A stretch of DNA of 64,000 bases, taken from NCBI GenBank assembly GCA_963772225.1, contig CAVYWD010000008.1:124001-188000 (forward strand), read 5' to 3'. The notes beneath the pieces are model-generated. The model made no database searches, was not told the origin of the DNA, and saw only the letters and a list, made by a program, of their open reading frames with translations. This DNA comes from CAVYWD01 sp963772225. GTDB taxonomy: Bacteria > Myxococcota > Myxococcia > Myxococcales > UBA5297. The position numbers were made by a program, and so were the translations under genes. Shown here piece by piece: positions 37,424 to 46,900 of the stretch (position 1 is the stretch's first letter; every line of letters begins with the position of its first letter).

Positions 37424-38708
37424 TCTTCTTGGGCGTCCTGAGTTGGCCGGCGTCGCCCTTGCGAAGGGTCAGGCGGCGCGGCTCGAGGAAGATGGGCTGC
37501 AAAACTTTGCCCTCGATGAAGGCTCCCCAGACGTAGCTCCCCGGAGGCAGGGTCGGCACCTCGACCCGCTGCCCCGTGGTCTTCAGGTTCACCTTCGCGC
37601 TCTTGAGGATGTCGGGGCCGCTCCCGATGACGAGGCGGTAGGTCTTGGCATCGGCGGCGGATTGCCAGGAGAAGACGACCTTGGGCGGGGAGTCGATGAA
37701 GCTGATGACGGCGCCGTTCTCCGGACCGATGAGCAGCTCCTTCGGCTTCTCGCTCTCGAGGTAGATCCGGCGCGCGAACCCGAACTCGCCCCAGTGGCCC
37801 GCCTCGTCCCGCGCCGCCACGTGCCAGGCATAGATGCCCTCCTCCGGCGGGACGAACGCGTAGCTCGTGACCTCGCCCAGGTCGACGCTCTGCAACAACT
37901 TCTGGAAGGAGAGGTCGCTGGCGATCTGCAAGCGGTACTGCGCCGCTCCGGGGACGGCGTGCCAGACCAGCTTGATCTCGAGATCGGGTTTGGCCCAGAA
38001 CCGCGCGTCGATGCCGGGCGCGACGCTCTCGGGGAAGGGGATGAGCTCCACCGGTGCGCTGGCGAGCCCCGCGCGAATGTCCGAGACCTGGCCTTGGCCG
38101 ACCTTCACCTCGCTGCCGTCGCCGGAGGTCAGGAGGACCGCGCCGCTCGTCACTGCCATCTCGGTGCCGCTCTCGCCGCTGCGAAGCCGGACCTCCACCG
38201 CCTGCTCGCCCTGCTGGCGCTCGAGCTTCACCCGGGCGCCGTCCCGGCCCTTGATTGTCAGGGGGTGGGCGGCCTCGTCGTCCAGGTTCAGGTCCGCCAG
38301 GAAGGCGCGCACCTCGCCGGATTCCATCGAGACCATCGGCGCCGCGCTCGCGGCTCCGCCGTCGGCTTCTGGCGGCGGCTCGGGCACGTCGATGATGACG
38401 ACCGCGTCCGCCGAAAGCTCCAGCCCGCCGCCGGCGGTGAACTCGACGCGAGCGGACCCCGGGCTGCCCGTCTTCACCCAGTCGCCCGGCCGGAACACCG
38501 TCCCGACAGAGACCGCTTCCCAGAACGCCGTGCCGGCGCGGCGGACCTGCACCAAGCCTTCGCTCGCGGTGCAGGATGCGATGACCGGGCTCGGCGCGGG
38601 GGAGCTCGCCTTCGGGCCAGCGTCGGAGGGCGGAGCGGCGGCGGTGGTCGAGCCCTTCTTGCACGCCAACGTGAGGCAGCACAAGGCGGCGAGCGTGGCC
38701 AGGCGCAT
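37404..38708 (-). CDS. FecR-domain lipoprotein
   Basis: A 434-residue protein; AAGGAGA lies about 7 nt before the ATG. The lipoprotein signal is L-C-C-L-T-L-A-C. A FecR-like domain follows: G-L-V-Q-V-R-R-A-G-T-A-F-W, F-R-P-G-D-W-V-K-T-G, G-S-A-R-V-E-F-T-A-G-G-G-L-E-L. The second half contains FN3-like units with W-H-A-V-P-G-A-A-Q-Y-R-L-Q-I-A and Y-A-W-H-V-A-A-R-D. FecR domains in such proteins usually bind envelope polymers or partners rather than sigma factors. It is the last of five same-strand genes (43503 down to 37404), 43 nt behind the previous stop. Confidence 0.8.
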   Translation of the reverse strand: MRLATLAALCCLTLACKKGSTTAAAPPSDAGPKASSPAPSPVIASCTASEGLVQVRRAGTAFWEAVSVGTVFRPGDWVKTGSPGSARVEFTAGGGLELSADAVVIIDVPEPPPEADGGAASAAPMVSMESGEVRAFLADLNLDDEAAHPLTIKGRDGARVKLERQQGEQAVEVRLRSGESGTEMAVTSGAVLLTSGDGSEVKVGQGQVSDIRAGLASAPVELIPFPESVAPGIDARFWAKPDLEIKLVWHAVPGAAQYRLQIASDLSFQKLLQSVDLGEVTSYAFVPPEEGIYAWHVAARDEAGHWGEFGFARRIYLESEKPKELLIGPENGAVISFIDSPPKVVFSWQSAADAKTYRLVIGSGPDILKSAKVNLKTTGQRVEVPTLPPGSYVWGAFIEGKVLQPIFLEPRRLTLRKGDAGQLRTPKKINQWGD

Positions 38709-38751
38709 CGGGCTTTCTCCTTCCGAGAACGATACCGGGACCGCCGGGCGA

Positions 38752-40107
38752 TCAGGGCGAGACGGTCTCTTCCTGGGACGCGGTCGCCAGCGCCGAAGGC
38801 GGCTCGGTCACCGCTTCCAGGAGGTAGCTCCCCTCGGACGCCGCGCGGAACGTGAGCTCCACCTCCGAGTCGCCGGAGGCGAGGGTCAAGCTCGTCGCCG
38901 CTGCGCCACACGCTCCGTCGGCGTGAAACGAGAGGCCCGCGGCCGGCGTGGAGGTCAGGTCGACGGTCACGGCGGCCGGCACGGGGCTCGGGTTGCCGAA
39001 ATCATCGGTCGCCCGCAGCGCGGTCGGGGCGGAGCAGGCGCCGGATTTCAACGATTGGGCCGGCGAGGCGAAGACGAGCTTGGTGGGCGCGAGCGCCATG
39101 ACTTTCTGCACCTGCGACGCGCTGGGCAGGAGGGTGGGGGACGCGCGCAGCGTCGGTGAGCCGGCGCGCGCGGTGGAGAAGAAGAACCTGCCCCGGGTCT
39201 CGCCCTCGGGGATGGTGACCTGGCTGGCCGGGTCCTGACAGCCGGCGTCGGAGAAGAACGACACCTCGTCGGAGACGAGCGCAAAGAGCGCCAGCTCCAT
39301 CGGCGCCGCGGCGGGCGCCGCGAGCTCGGAGTCGTCGCGCAGCTCGAGCTCGATGGGAGGGGAGCAAGCCCCCGCGGCGACGACCACCGGGGCGCCGGCA
39401 AAGGCGACCTGGACGGCCAGCCCCGCCCCGACCGCGAACGGATCGGAGGTGCTCGCGTGCCCCAGGAGGTCCTGAATGGTGATGGCATCCTCGCCGGTGA
39501 TCGCCCCGACGGTCACCCAGAGCTGGGCTCGCCCGAGAAGGAACGGCCCGGCGGACAGCGGAGCCAGGGTCCCGGTTTCGTCCGAGAGAGTCACCGTGCC
39601 GTCGAAGCCGTCGACCGTCAGCCCCTGGGCGTCGACCGCGGTGAGCGAGAGGAGGAACGGCACCTGGACCCGCGGCTGGCCCGCAATGTCGATCCGGAAG
39701 GCCGCGATGTCCTCCGCCGAGGTCACCACCCGGAAGGCCTGGGCCAGGGAGGCGGTCTGCCCGTTCGGAAAGGTCACCTCGAGGTCGTACTCCCCCCGGG
39801 CCACGCTCGCCGGCACCATGGCGGAGAGCGTCCCTTCCGAGATGAAGGTCATCTGCTCCAGCGGGATTGCCGCCTCGCCCGCGACCAGGCGCGCCGAGAA
39901 GTCGCACCGGAGCGCGCTCCGGTCTCTTCGGCCAAAGTCGGTGGAGATGCTGGGGCCCAATCCTTCGCCGGCGATGGTGACCGGCACTGGCGCGCCGGCA
40001 GAGGCCTGGCTGGGGCTGATGGAGCTGAGGCTCAGCGCTGGCCGCGCAGGGCTTTCGCAGGCCGAGCTGAGCCAAGCCGATGCCGCGGCGGCGAGCCAGG
40101 CGCGCAT
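38752..40107 (-). CDS. IPT/Ig-repeat lipoprotein, short paralogue of the giant repeat protein
   Basis: A 451-residue lipoprotein (signal end W-L-S-S-A-C). It starts with an IPT/TIG-like domain (V-P-V-T-I-A-G-E-G-L-G-P-S-I-S-T-D-F), then an Ig-like domain with L-S-L-T-A-V-D-A-Q-G-L-T-V. Two Cys-containing repeats follow: V-V-A-A-G-A-C-S-P-P-I-E-L-E and L-K-S-G-A-C-S-A-P-T-A-L-R-A-T-D-D-F-G-N-P-S-P, each with a later F-F-S-D-A-G-C or F-H-A-D-G-A-C. The same order occurs in the divergent protein at 43998-50322, which has about 14 repeats. Its ATG shares one base with the preceding stop (TGATG). Confidence 0.75.
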   Translation of the reverse strand: MRAWLAAAASAWLSSACESPARPALSLSSISPSQASAGAPVPVTIAGEGLGPSISTDFGRRDRSALRCDFSARLVAGEAAIPLEQMTFISEGTLSAMVPASVARGEYDLEVTFPNGQTASLAQAFRVVTSAEDIAAFRIDIAGQPRVQVPFLLSLTAVDAQGLTVDGFDGTVTLSDETGTLAPLSAGPFLLGRAQLWVTVGAITGEDAITIQDLLGHASTSDPFAVGAGLAVQVAFAGAPVVVAAGACSPPIELELRDDSELAAPAAAPMELALFALVSDEVSFFSDAGCQDPASQVTIPEGETRGRFFFSTARAGSPTLRASPTLLPSASQVQKVMALAPTKLVFASPAQSLKSGACSAPTALRATDDFGNPSPVPAAVTVDLTSTPAAGLSFHADGACGAAATSLTLASGDSEVELTFRAASEGSYLLEAVTEPPSALATASQEETVSP

Positions 40108-42029
40108 CAGAGCGCCCCGAATCGGTAGCCGAGCGCGAGCTCGAGCCCGGCCGCGTCGAGGTGGAACATCCCCGAAATCGAGACCGGGGCCGCCCCGTAG
40201 CCCGCCTCGACGAAGGCGAACCCAGGGCCCAGGGCAAAGCCGAGCGACACGTAGCCCATCCCGCCGAAGCCCCACGCGCTCATCTTCTCGCCGCTGAGCG
40301 AGGTCTCGTAGCGCGCCCAGGCCGCGATGCCGGCCACCCCGAGGAGCAGCGTCGTCCGGCGGCCGGCGTAGAGCTCGTAGCCCAGGCGCAGCTGGAGAGG
40401 AACGTAGTTGACCGTCGACTCGGTGGAGAAGGTGCCGGTGGCGTCGGTGAGCTTCTGCCGCGCGCTCCCCCACTCGGCCACGGCTCCGACGCCGAAGACG
40501 CTGCTGCCCAGGCGCAGCGGGACCCAGAGGTCGGCCCCGGCGCGCGCGCCGACCTGGGTGGCGAGGTTGTGACTGAAGCCAGCGCGAGCTCCGAGGAGCA
40601 GGCGGTGCGGGTCCGCGCGCAACGGCACGGCGATGCGCTGCTCATAGGAGCCGGTGATGTCCACCAGGCGCAGCTCGAGCTCGCCCTCGGGCAGAGACGC
40701 GGGGGGCAAGAGCTCGGCGCGGTAGAGGCCACCGCCCGCGTCGCGCAGCGCCCCGACGTGCCCGCGAGTCGACACCACGGTCAACTGCGCGTCCGGGAGT
40801 GGGCGGCCCGAAGCGTCCCGCACGTCCAGGACGACCTGCGCCTCGGTGCGCCCGTCCGACGGCACCGGGCTCGGAGAGAACTGGGCGCTGACGGACTGGG
40901 GCAACGGCGGGGCGCGGAGCTGGTAATTGGCGGAGGCGGTCACCCCTTGGTCCTCGGCGACGAACTGCACCAGCCCGCCCGACGGGTAGCTCTTCGGCGC
41001 GAGGTAGGCGAATTCGTAGGTCCCGTTGCCGCGGTAGACCGGGCCGCCGGCCTCGCCTCCGTTGGCCGTCAGGCGCACCTTCTGGCCCGCGAGGCCCAGC
41101 CCCGCGGCGTCGAAGGCGATGACGCGCACGAGGCTCGAGGACGTACCGTCACAGGGGAGCGGCGCGTCGGGGACTCGCACGACCAGCTTCGCCGCCGGCG
41201 GCAGGCCGAGCTTGAGCACGGCCTGCGCGCGGGCCGCGGGGTCGCCTCGCACCGCGATCTTGAACTCGACGGCCTCGGCGGAGGAGCCTGCCGGGGCGAC
41301 GTAGCGGTAGACGTAGCGGCCGTTCTCGGCGCGCTCGAAGACCGCCTCCCCCAGCGATGGCGACACCTCCAGCTTGCTCGCCGGGACATCCGCGCCGCCG
41401 AGATCGTAGAAGACCTCCAGCCGGGCCGGCGACTGACCGTCGGCGACGACCGCGTGAGGCACCAGGGCGGCCGTCAAGCGGTTGTAGGGCGGGACTTCGA
41501 ACGGCACCTTCCGGCGGGTCTCCCCGGCCGAGTCCTTGGAGAGGATCAGCGCCTCGCGAACGTCGGGCGGGACCTCGGCGGTGACCTGTGCCTTGCCGGA
41601 GCGGTCGGCGGTCACCGGCCCGAACTCCCGGTCGTCGATGACCAGGCGAACCGCCGCCCGCTTCGAGGCCTGGACAGGGACCTTGGCCACGCCTTGCAGC
41701 GGGATGCGCAAGAAGTCGATGGGGGCTTCTGGCCCGGTCTCCTTCCAAACTGCCACCAGGGCGACCTGCGGGTAGCGCGTGGCGGGCGGGACGTAGACCG
41801 AGCGGAAGGTCCCCGGTCCGGTGCGGTGGACCGCAGAGAAGGTTCCGACGTTGACGGCGAGCCGAAGAGGGCGGTCTTCGGTCCCCGGGGCTTCTTCGAC
41901 GTGGAGGGTCACTGCCACCGACTCGGTGCGGCCCAGGATGACCGGAGTCCGGTCGAGGGTCAGCGAGGCCGCCAAGGCGCTGGGAGCGACGAGGAGCGAG
42001 ACCGCGCTAAAGAGACGATGGGGGTTCAA
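40107..42029 (-). CDS. Ig-like protein with C-terminal outer-membrane beta-barrel
   Basis: A 640-residue protein. TTG at 42029 lies inside the previous stop (TTGA) and 5 nt after AGGAG; it gives a signal ending S-A-L-A. Several Ig/invasin-like beta domains follow (for example V-R-V-I-A-F-D-A-A-G-L-G-L-A-G-Q-K-V-R-L-T-A-N-G split by loops). The last 170 residues show alternating strands: V-G-A-R-A-G-A-D-L-W-V-P-L-R-L, L-Q-L-R-L-G-Y-E-L-Y-A-G, ending L-E-L-A-L-G-Y-R-F-G-A-L, with a hydrophobic/aromatic last strand like barrel proteins. It could anchor or export the neighbouring surface lipoproteins. Family name not recognised. Confidence 0.7.
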   Translation of the reverse strand: MNPHRLFSAVSLLVAPSALAASLTLDRTPVILGRTESVAVTLHVEEAPGTEDRPLRLAVNVGTFSAVHRTGPGTFRSVYVPPATRYPQVALVAVWKETGPEAPIDFLRIPLQGVAKVPVQASKRAAVRLVIDDREFGPVTADRSGKAQVTAEVPPDVREALILSKDSAGETRRKVPFEVPPYNRLTAALVPHAVVADGQSPARLEVFYDLGGADVPASKLEVSPSLGEAVFERAENGRYVYRYVAPAGSSAEAVEFKIAVRGDPAARAQAVLKLGLPPAAKLVVRVPDAPLPCDGTSSSLVRVIAFDAAGLGLAGQKVRLTANGGEAGGPVYRGNGTYEFAYLAPKSYPSGGLVQFVAEDQGVTASANYQLRAPPLPQSVSAQFSPSPVPSDGRTEAQVVLDVRDASGRPLPDAQLTVVSTRGHVGALRDAGGGLYRAELLPPASLPEGELELRLVDITGSYEQRIAVPLRADPHRLLLGARAGFSHNLATQVGARAGADLWVPLRLGSSVFGVGAVAEWGSARQKLTDATGTFSTESTVNYVPLQLRLGYELYAGRRTTLLLGVAGIAAWARYETSLSGEKMSAWGFGGMGYVSLGFALGPGFAFVEAGYGAAPVSISGMFHLDAAGLELALGYRFGAL

Positions 42030-43153
42030 TGCCTCTCCTGGTCGGGCGCAGGCCGCACCCGCCCTCGAGAGGTAGCGCGGACCTGTCCTTCCACGTCCTT
42101 GAGCTTCTGGCTCGAGCTCGCTCGCAGGGGCTCGGCCGAGACGGCGGCCTGGAAGAGCGCCGCGGCATCGGCCGCGTTTCCACGAACGAGAGCGGCGTCG
42201 CCCATCCGCTCGAATCTCTCGGCCAGCGAATGGAGGCGCCGCGTCACCTGCGGATCGCCGGGGCGGGCCTCGTTCGCCCGGACGAGGATGTCGAGGGCCT
42301 CGTCTCCCCCCGGCCCGACCAGACGGCCGGCGGCGATGCGTTGGTCGGCCCGGCCGATGGCCCCCGAGAGCGGGTCCTCGGGGCGGCGGAGCGCGCGCGA
42401 CGCGCCAGCAATGGCGAGCAGGGAGAGGACCGCCCCCGCAGAAATGACGAGCGAGCGCCACGGAGCTCGGGGCGCTCTTGCGACCGGCTTGGCGCGGATC
42501 GCCGAAACGATGCTCGGGGGGATGACGTCGAACACCGGGGCGACGTCGAGCTTCGGGGCGACATCGAGCGTCGGGATGACGTCGAACACTGGTGCGACGT
42601 CGAGCTTCGGGGCGTCATCGAGCGTAGGGACGACGTCGAGCTTCGGGATGACATCGAGCTTCGGGATGACGTCGAGGTCCGAGACGATATCGAGCTGCGA
42701 AATGAGATCGACCGTCGGGGTCACCTCGTCGAGCACGAGCGTGGGTCGCAATTCCGGCGCAGCGGGAGCGGGGCCGGGAAGGGGGACGGCAGTGCCGGAG
42801 CTGCCGTGCGCATGGGGCGCAGGAATGGCCTGAGCGCTGGGACCGGACGGCGACGGATTCTTGTGAGGGAGGGGTTGGAGCTTGAGCTGGAAGCTGTCCC
42901 GGTCGAGCTTGGTGAAGTGCAGGACCATGCCGCGCTTCAGGCCCGAGGTGTAGTGTCGAACGACCAAGGCATCTCCGCAGATCGCCACGTCCCCGCTGGA
43001 GAGCTGCAGCTCGACGCGCACATGGGTTCCGACCGGGCGAAGTCTCTTCGGAGTGGTGAACACGCCCTCCGAGGCGAAGGTAGGCGCTATCAGGGCGAGC
43101 TCGGCCCTGTCTTTACAGTGGAGCTTGATGCAGAGGGTGTCCGTCGGCTCCAT
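42026..43153 (-). CDS. PilZ-like, hexapeptide-repeat, single-helix, TPR protein
   Basis: A 375-residue protein in four parts. Residues 1-95 form a PilZ-like domain of the myxobacterial type (G-V-F-T-T-P-K-R-L-R-P-V-G-T-H-V-R-V-E-L, then K-R-G-M-V-L-H-F). The c-di-GMP-binding R-x-x-x-R and a full D/N-x-S-x-x-G are not evident, so nucleotide binding is doubtful. Next is a Pro/Ala linker, then a run of L-D-V-x-P-x repeats, one membrane helix (S-L-V-I-S-A-G-A-V-L-S-L-L-A-I-A-G-A) and TPR-like helices (D-A-A-A-L-F-Q-A-A-V-S-A-E). It would face the cytoplasm with the PilZ part and the periplasm with the TPR. The ATG shares a base with the PEGA gene stop; GTG at 43156 is an alternative. Confidence 0.7.
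   Translation of the reverse strand: MEPTDTLCIKLHCKDRAELALIAPTFASEGVFTTPKRLRPVGTHVRVELQLSSGDVAICGDALVVRHYTSGLKRGMVLHFTKLDRDSFQLKLQPLPHKNPSPSGPSAQAIPAPHAHGSSGTAVPLPGPAPAAPELRPTLVLDEVTPTVDLISQLDIVSDLDVIPKLDVIPKLDVVPTLDDAPKLDVAPVFDVIPTLDVAPKLDVAPVFDVIPPSIVSAIRAKPVARAPRAPWRSLVISAGAVLSLLAIAGASRALRRPEDPLSGAIGRADQRIAAGRLVGPGGDEALDILVRANEARPGDPQVTRRLHSLAERFERMGDAALVRGNAADAAALFQAAVSAEPLRASSSQKLKDVEGQVRATSRGRVRPAPDQERH
42521..42709 (-). repeat. 18-bp tandem repeat encoding L-D-V-x-P-x units
   Basis: About ten units of 18 bp built on the plus-strand words GACGTCGA(G/A)C and (G/C)GGG(A/C)(T/C)GAC encode (L/F)-D-V-(I/A/V)-P-(K/T/V). Neighbouring units are very alike, including longer 54-bp-scale blocks repeated with the order P-K-L-D-V-A-P-V-F-D-V-I-P. 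This is a candidate length-variable linker between the PilZ-like domain and the membrane helix. Confidence 0.8.
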
Positions 43154-43503
43154 CACTTGGCCACCAGGGCTACTTGGATCTTCTCAGCCAGATCTTCTCG
43201 GACCGTGACCTCGGCCCTCCAGGTGGAGTAGCCGTCGAGCTTCAGGCTCACTTTGTAGATGCCCGGGTCGAGCTTGAGGAATCCGCTCGCGAGCTCGGCA
43301 ATCCGTCCGACGCGGCTGGAATCGATGTAGAGCTCTGCCCCCTCAGGCTCGACCTCGAAGAGCAGCCCGCCTCGGCGCTCCGGAGCGGGAGCAGGGGCGG
43401 CGGCGACCGCCGGCTCGGGTTCGGGGCTCGGCGCCGGCTTGGCCGGGGCGGTCGCGCACGCTGCAATCCCGAGGGTCACGAAGCAGAAGGTCATTGCTCG
43501 CAT
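43153..43503 (-). CDS. PEGA-domain lipoprotein
   Basis: A 116-residue protein; GGAGG lies 7 nt before the ATG. The lipoprotein signal ends T-L-G-I-A-A-C. After a Pro/Ala/Glu linker comes one PEGA domain: L-F-E-V-E-P-E-G-A-E-L-Y-I-D-S-S-R-V-G, then L-D-P-G-I-Y-K-V-S-L-K-L-D-G-Y. PEGA domains are small surface/periplasmic beta modules thought to bind carbohydrate or protein. It is the first gene of the five-gene minus-strand set and abuts the divergent region before the giant repeat protein. Confidence 0.85.
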   Translation of the reverse strand: MRAMTFCFVTLGIAACATAPAKPAPSPEPEPAVAAAPAPAPERRGGLLFEVEPEGAELYIDSSRVGRIAELASGFLKLDPGIYKVSLKLDGYSTWRAEVTVREDLAEKIQVALVAK

Positions 43504-43997
43504 TCGAGGTCCTCCGCAACGACGCTAATGATGATATTGCTTTGATGAAGGGTTGCTCAAGGCCTCTTTCAAGATTTTACCCCTCAGGCGGGTGAAGCCA
43601 AGGCAAACGGGCGATTCAGGGTTGGTCGGGCGGAATAGCGCGCGGCCACCGCAAGTCCGAATGAAGCTTTCCGCCCGTCGAAAACCGGCGGAAGGTGGGT
43701 TCGTTTGTGCCAACAAATCTCGGCACTTTGTCGGGTTGGGGCCGGCTCGCTGGCGCCCGCCGGGTGCCGATGATTGTGGCGCCAATGCGCCAGAATGATG
43801 AATTATCAACAATTCAGGCGGCTGGTTTTGAGAAACCGCCCACGCTGGGGCGCGGTAGAAGTCTGACGGTCCTGCGCAATGAAGGAAGGCCTCATTCTGC
43901 GTCAAAAGAATGACTCGATTGGTCATTGGCGGCCCAGCGCAAAGCAAGCGTGCCCCGGTCGCGGTACAATCGGAGCGTGTTCCGAATTGGATTCCAG
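43504..43997. other. Divergent intergenic region between PEGA operon and giant repeat gene
   Basis: About 490 bp, visibly richer in A/T than its surroundings, as expected for two divergent promoters. A TACAAT at 43965-43970 is a possible -10 for the plus-strand gene, without a good -35. Short inverted repeats such as GGCGCC-AAT-GCGCC (about 43781-43793) occur. Frames through it have no coding character. Confidence 0.35.
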
Positions 43998-46900
43998 ATG
44001 AGCGGGCGAGGATGGCTTTCATTGGCCCTTGCCTTGGCTGCGGCGTGTCGCGATTCCAGGTTGGAAAGCTCTGGGCCCGTTCCCCAGGCGGTCGCCCCGG
44101 CGTGGGCTTTCGAGTCCGCGCAGGCGGAGGTGGTCGTCACCGGCGATGGATTCGTGCCGCGGGTCGAGACGGATTTCGCCCAAAGAGGCCAGGGCACCGT
44201 GGACGCGCTCTTTCAGATGCGCCTGGGCAGCTTCGCCCTCAAAGACGTGTTGCTGCGCGCCGACGGCTCGCTCTCGGCGACCGTGCCTCCGCTGTTGCCT
44301 CTGGGCCGGTACGACCTGACGGTCGTCGACCCCTTCGGCCGCGAAGGCACCCTTCCCAACGCTTTCCGCGTCGTCGGAGCCGCAGACGTGGGCGCGCTGG
44401 TCGACCATTTCCAGTTCGACGCCATCGGCCGCCAGCAGGTCTTTGCCCCGTTCACGGTGACCCTCATCGCGGTCGATCGCGAGGGGAATCAGGTTCCCTC
44501 GTTCAACGGCTCGGTCGCCCTGACGGACCGCACCGGCTCGGTCGTCCCGAAGGCGGCGGGCCTGTTCCGAGGCGGCGCCTGGACGGGCGAGGTCGAGGTG
44601 CGCTCGCCCATGGCCGCGAACGCGCTTTCCGCCCTGGACGATCTGGGCCGCGCGGGCACCTCCGACGCGTTCGACGTGACCGCCCAGCCCCTCGCTGCGC
44701 TGCGCTTCGCCACCCCGGCGCGGGCGGTCGACGCGGGGAGCTGCTCCGAGGCGGTGACGGTGGAGCTGGTCGACGACTTCGGGCTCGCCACCGCCCCTTT
44801 GACCGAGCTCGCGGTCGCGCTCACTCCGAGTCCAGGGGCCGGGTTCTCGCTCTGGGGCGATCCCCTCCTGCTCGAGCCCCGCGTCCCTCCTGGTCGCGCC
44901 GGGCTCTTCGAGCGCCACGGTCTACTTCACGGCGACCCGAGCCGGGACGCTCTCGCTCCTCGCCACCGCGGGCGGTCTCAGCCCCGATTCGCAGGAAGAG
45001 ACCGTCCGCCCGGGAGTGGCCGTGGGCCTGGCCTTCACGACCGCGCCGCAGGTGACCAACGCCGGGTCCTGCTCGCAGGCGCTGGACGTGGAGGCTCGCG
45101 ACGCCTTCGACAACCCAGCGGCGGTGGTCCAGGACCAGGTCCTGGCGCTGTCCGCTGCTCCGAGCACCGGGATCACGCTCTTCGGCGCGCCGGGCTGCAC
45201 GGCTCAAGGCTCGTCCGCCGTTCTCCCCGCGGGCAGCGCTCGCGCCTCCTTCTCCTTCAGCGGCACGGTCGTGCTGGAGACGACGCTCACCGCCAGCCTG
45301 GGCTCGCTCAGCCCTGCGAGCCAGGTCGAGCGGGTGAATCCCGAGGGATTCCCCACCCGGCTCGCCTTCCTCACGCCGCCGCAGGTCGCCCAGGCCGGCG
45401 CCTGCTCAGGGGTTGCGACCGTCCAGGCGCAGGACTCCCTGGGCAATGCCGCGGTCGGCCCGAGCGACCTGCCGCTGACGCTGTCGGCGTCCCCTTCCGG
45501 AATGGCGTTCTTCGCGGATGCCGCCTGCCACGTGCCGCTCGACGACCTGGCGATCCCCTCGGGGCAGACCACGGCTGACTTCTACTTTTCGTCCACGGTT
45601 CCGAATCCAGTTTCCCTGACCGCAGAGAGCGCGGGGCTCAGTCCGGCCTCGCAGATCGAGACGGTGCTGGCTGGGCCCCCGACCACGATTCGATTCACCA
45701 GCCTGCCGCAGCAGGTCTTTGCCGCGGCCTGCTCCGCTCCGGTGACGCTGCATCTGCAGGACGCCTACGGCAACCCGTCCGCGGCCGCCGCGCCCGCGTC
45801 CGTCTCGCTCTTGGCTGCTCCGTCGACCGGGCAGGCGCTCTTCTCCGACGCCTCCTGCGCGGTCCCGGCGGCGGTCATCGCGGTGGATGCAGGGGCGAGC
45901 ACTTTCTCGTTCTTCTTCAAAGCCCGGGTCGCGGGCGCGCTCGTCGTCTCGATCTCCTCCGCGGGCCTGCTCGGCGACAGCCAGACCGAGACGGTCCTGC
46001 CGACCCAGCCGACCCAGCTCGCCTTCGCGACCCTGCCCCAGTCGGTGATGGCGGGCGACTGCTCCGGGGTCGTCTCGGTCGAGCTGCGAGACGCGGAGTC
46101 CAACCCGTCGCCGGCCTTGGCCGACACCGTGGTCACTCTGGCGGCCGACCTGGCCGGCAGCTTCGCCCTCTACAGCAACGCGGGCTGCACGGCTCCGGCG
46201 AGCTCGCTGACCCTCGCCGCGGGCGCGCGAAGCGGGTCGCTGTTCTTCCGCGGGACCCTGGCGGCCCCGGTCCAGATCACCGCCTCGGCGGCGTCGCTGA
46301 CCCCTGCGGCTCAAAGCGAGGCCATCCTGCCTGGCGCGGTCGACCGCCTGGTCTTTACCAGCCCGCCGCTCACCGTCACCGCCGGGGGCTGCTCGCCGAC
46401 CCTCGCGCTCGAGGCGCAAGACCCGTTCGGGAACGCGGTCTCGCTCGCCCGAGCGGTCGCCGTGGAGCTCCAGGACCCCGACGCAGGGCTGGCTTTCTTC
46501 CAGGGCGGCTCTTGTGGCTCGCCGTCCTCGACGGTGACCATCGACGCCGGCGCGAGCGCGGCGACGTTCTCCTTCAGGAGCGCGGTGGCCGGGCTTCACG
46601 CGCTCTCCGCTGGAGCCGGGACCTGGACGCCGGCGGTCCAGACCGAGCAGGTCGTGCCGGCGGTCGCCGACCACCTGGCCTTCGTCACGCCTCCGCGCTC
46701 GGCCAGCGTGGGCGCCTGCTCGTCGGCCCTCACCGTGGAGAGCCGGGACGCGTTCGGGAACGCTTCGGCCGTGGGCGCCGCCACCGCGGTCGCGCTGCAG
46801 GCAGCGCCCGCCAGTGGGTTCGGATTCTTCTCGGACGCGGCCTGCGGCGCCGGCGCGTCCTCGGCGACGCTGGGCGCAGGGGCCTTTCGCGCCACCTTCT

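Noticed and set aside
35431..38682. Long minus-strand frame over the kinase and FecR-type genes
   Set aside because: Its product has no family motifs, while both real genes in the region do; the open frame comes from GC bias.
43525..44022. 165-codon minus-strand frame in the divergent region
   Set aside because: Its composition is not coding-like and it overlaps the start of the giant repeat gene and both promoters.
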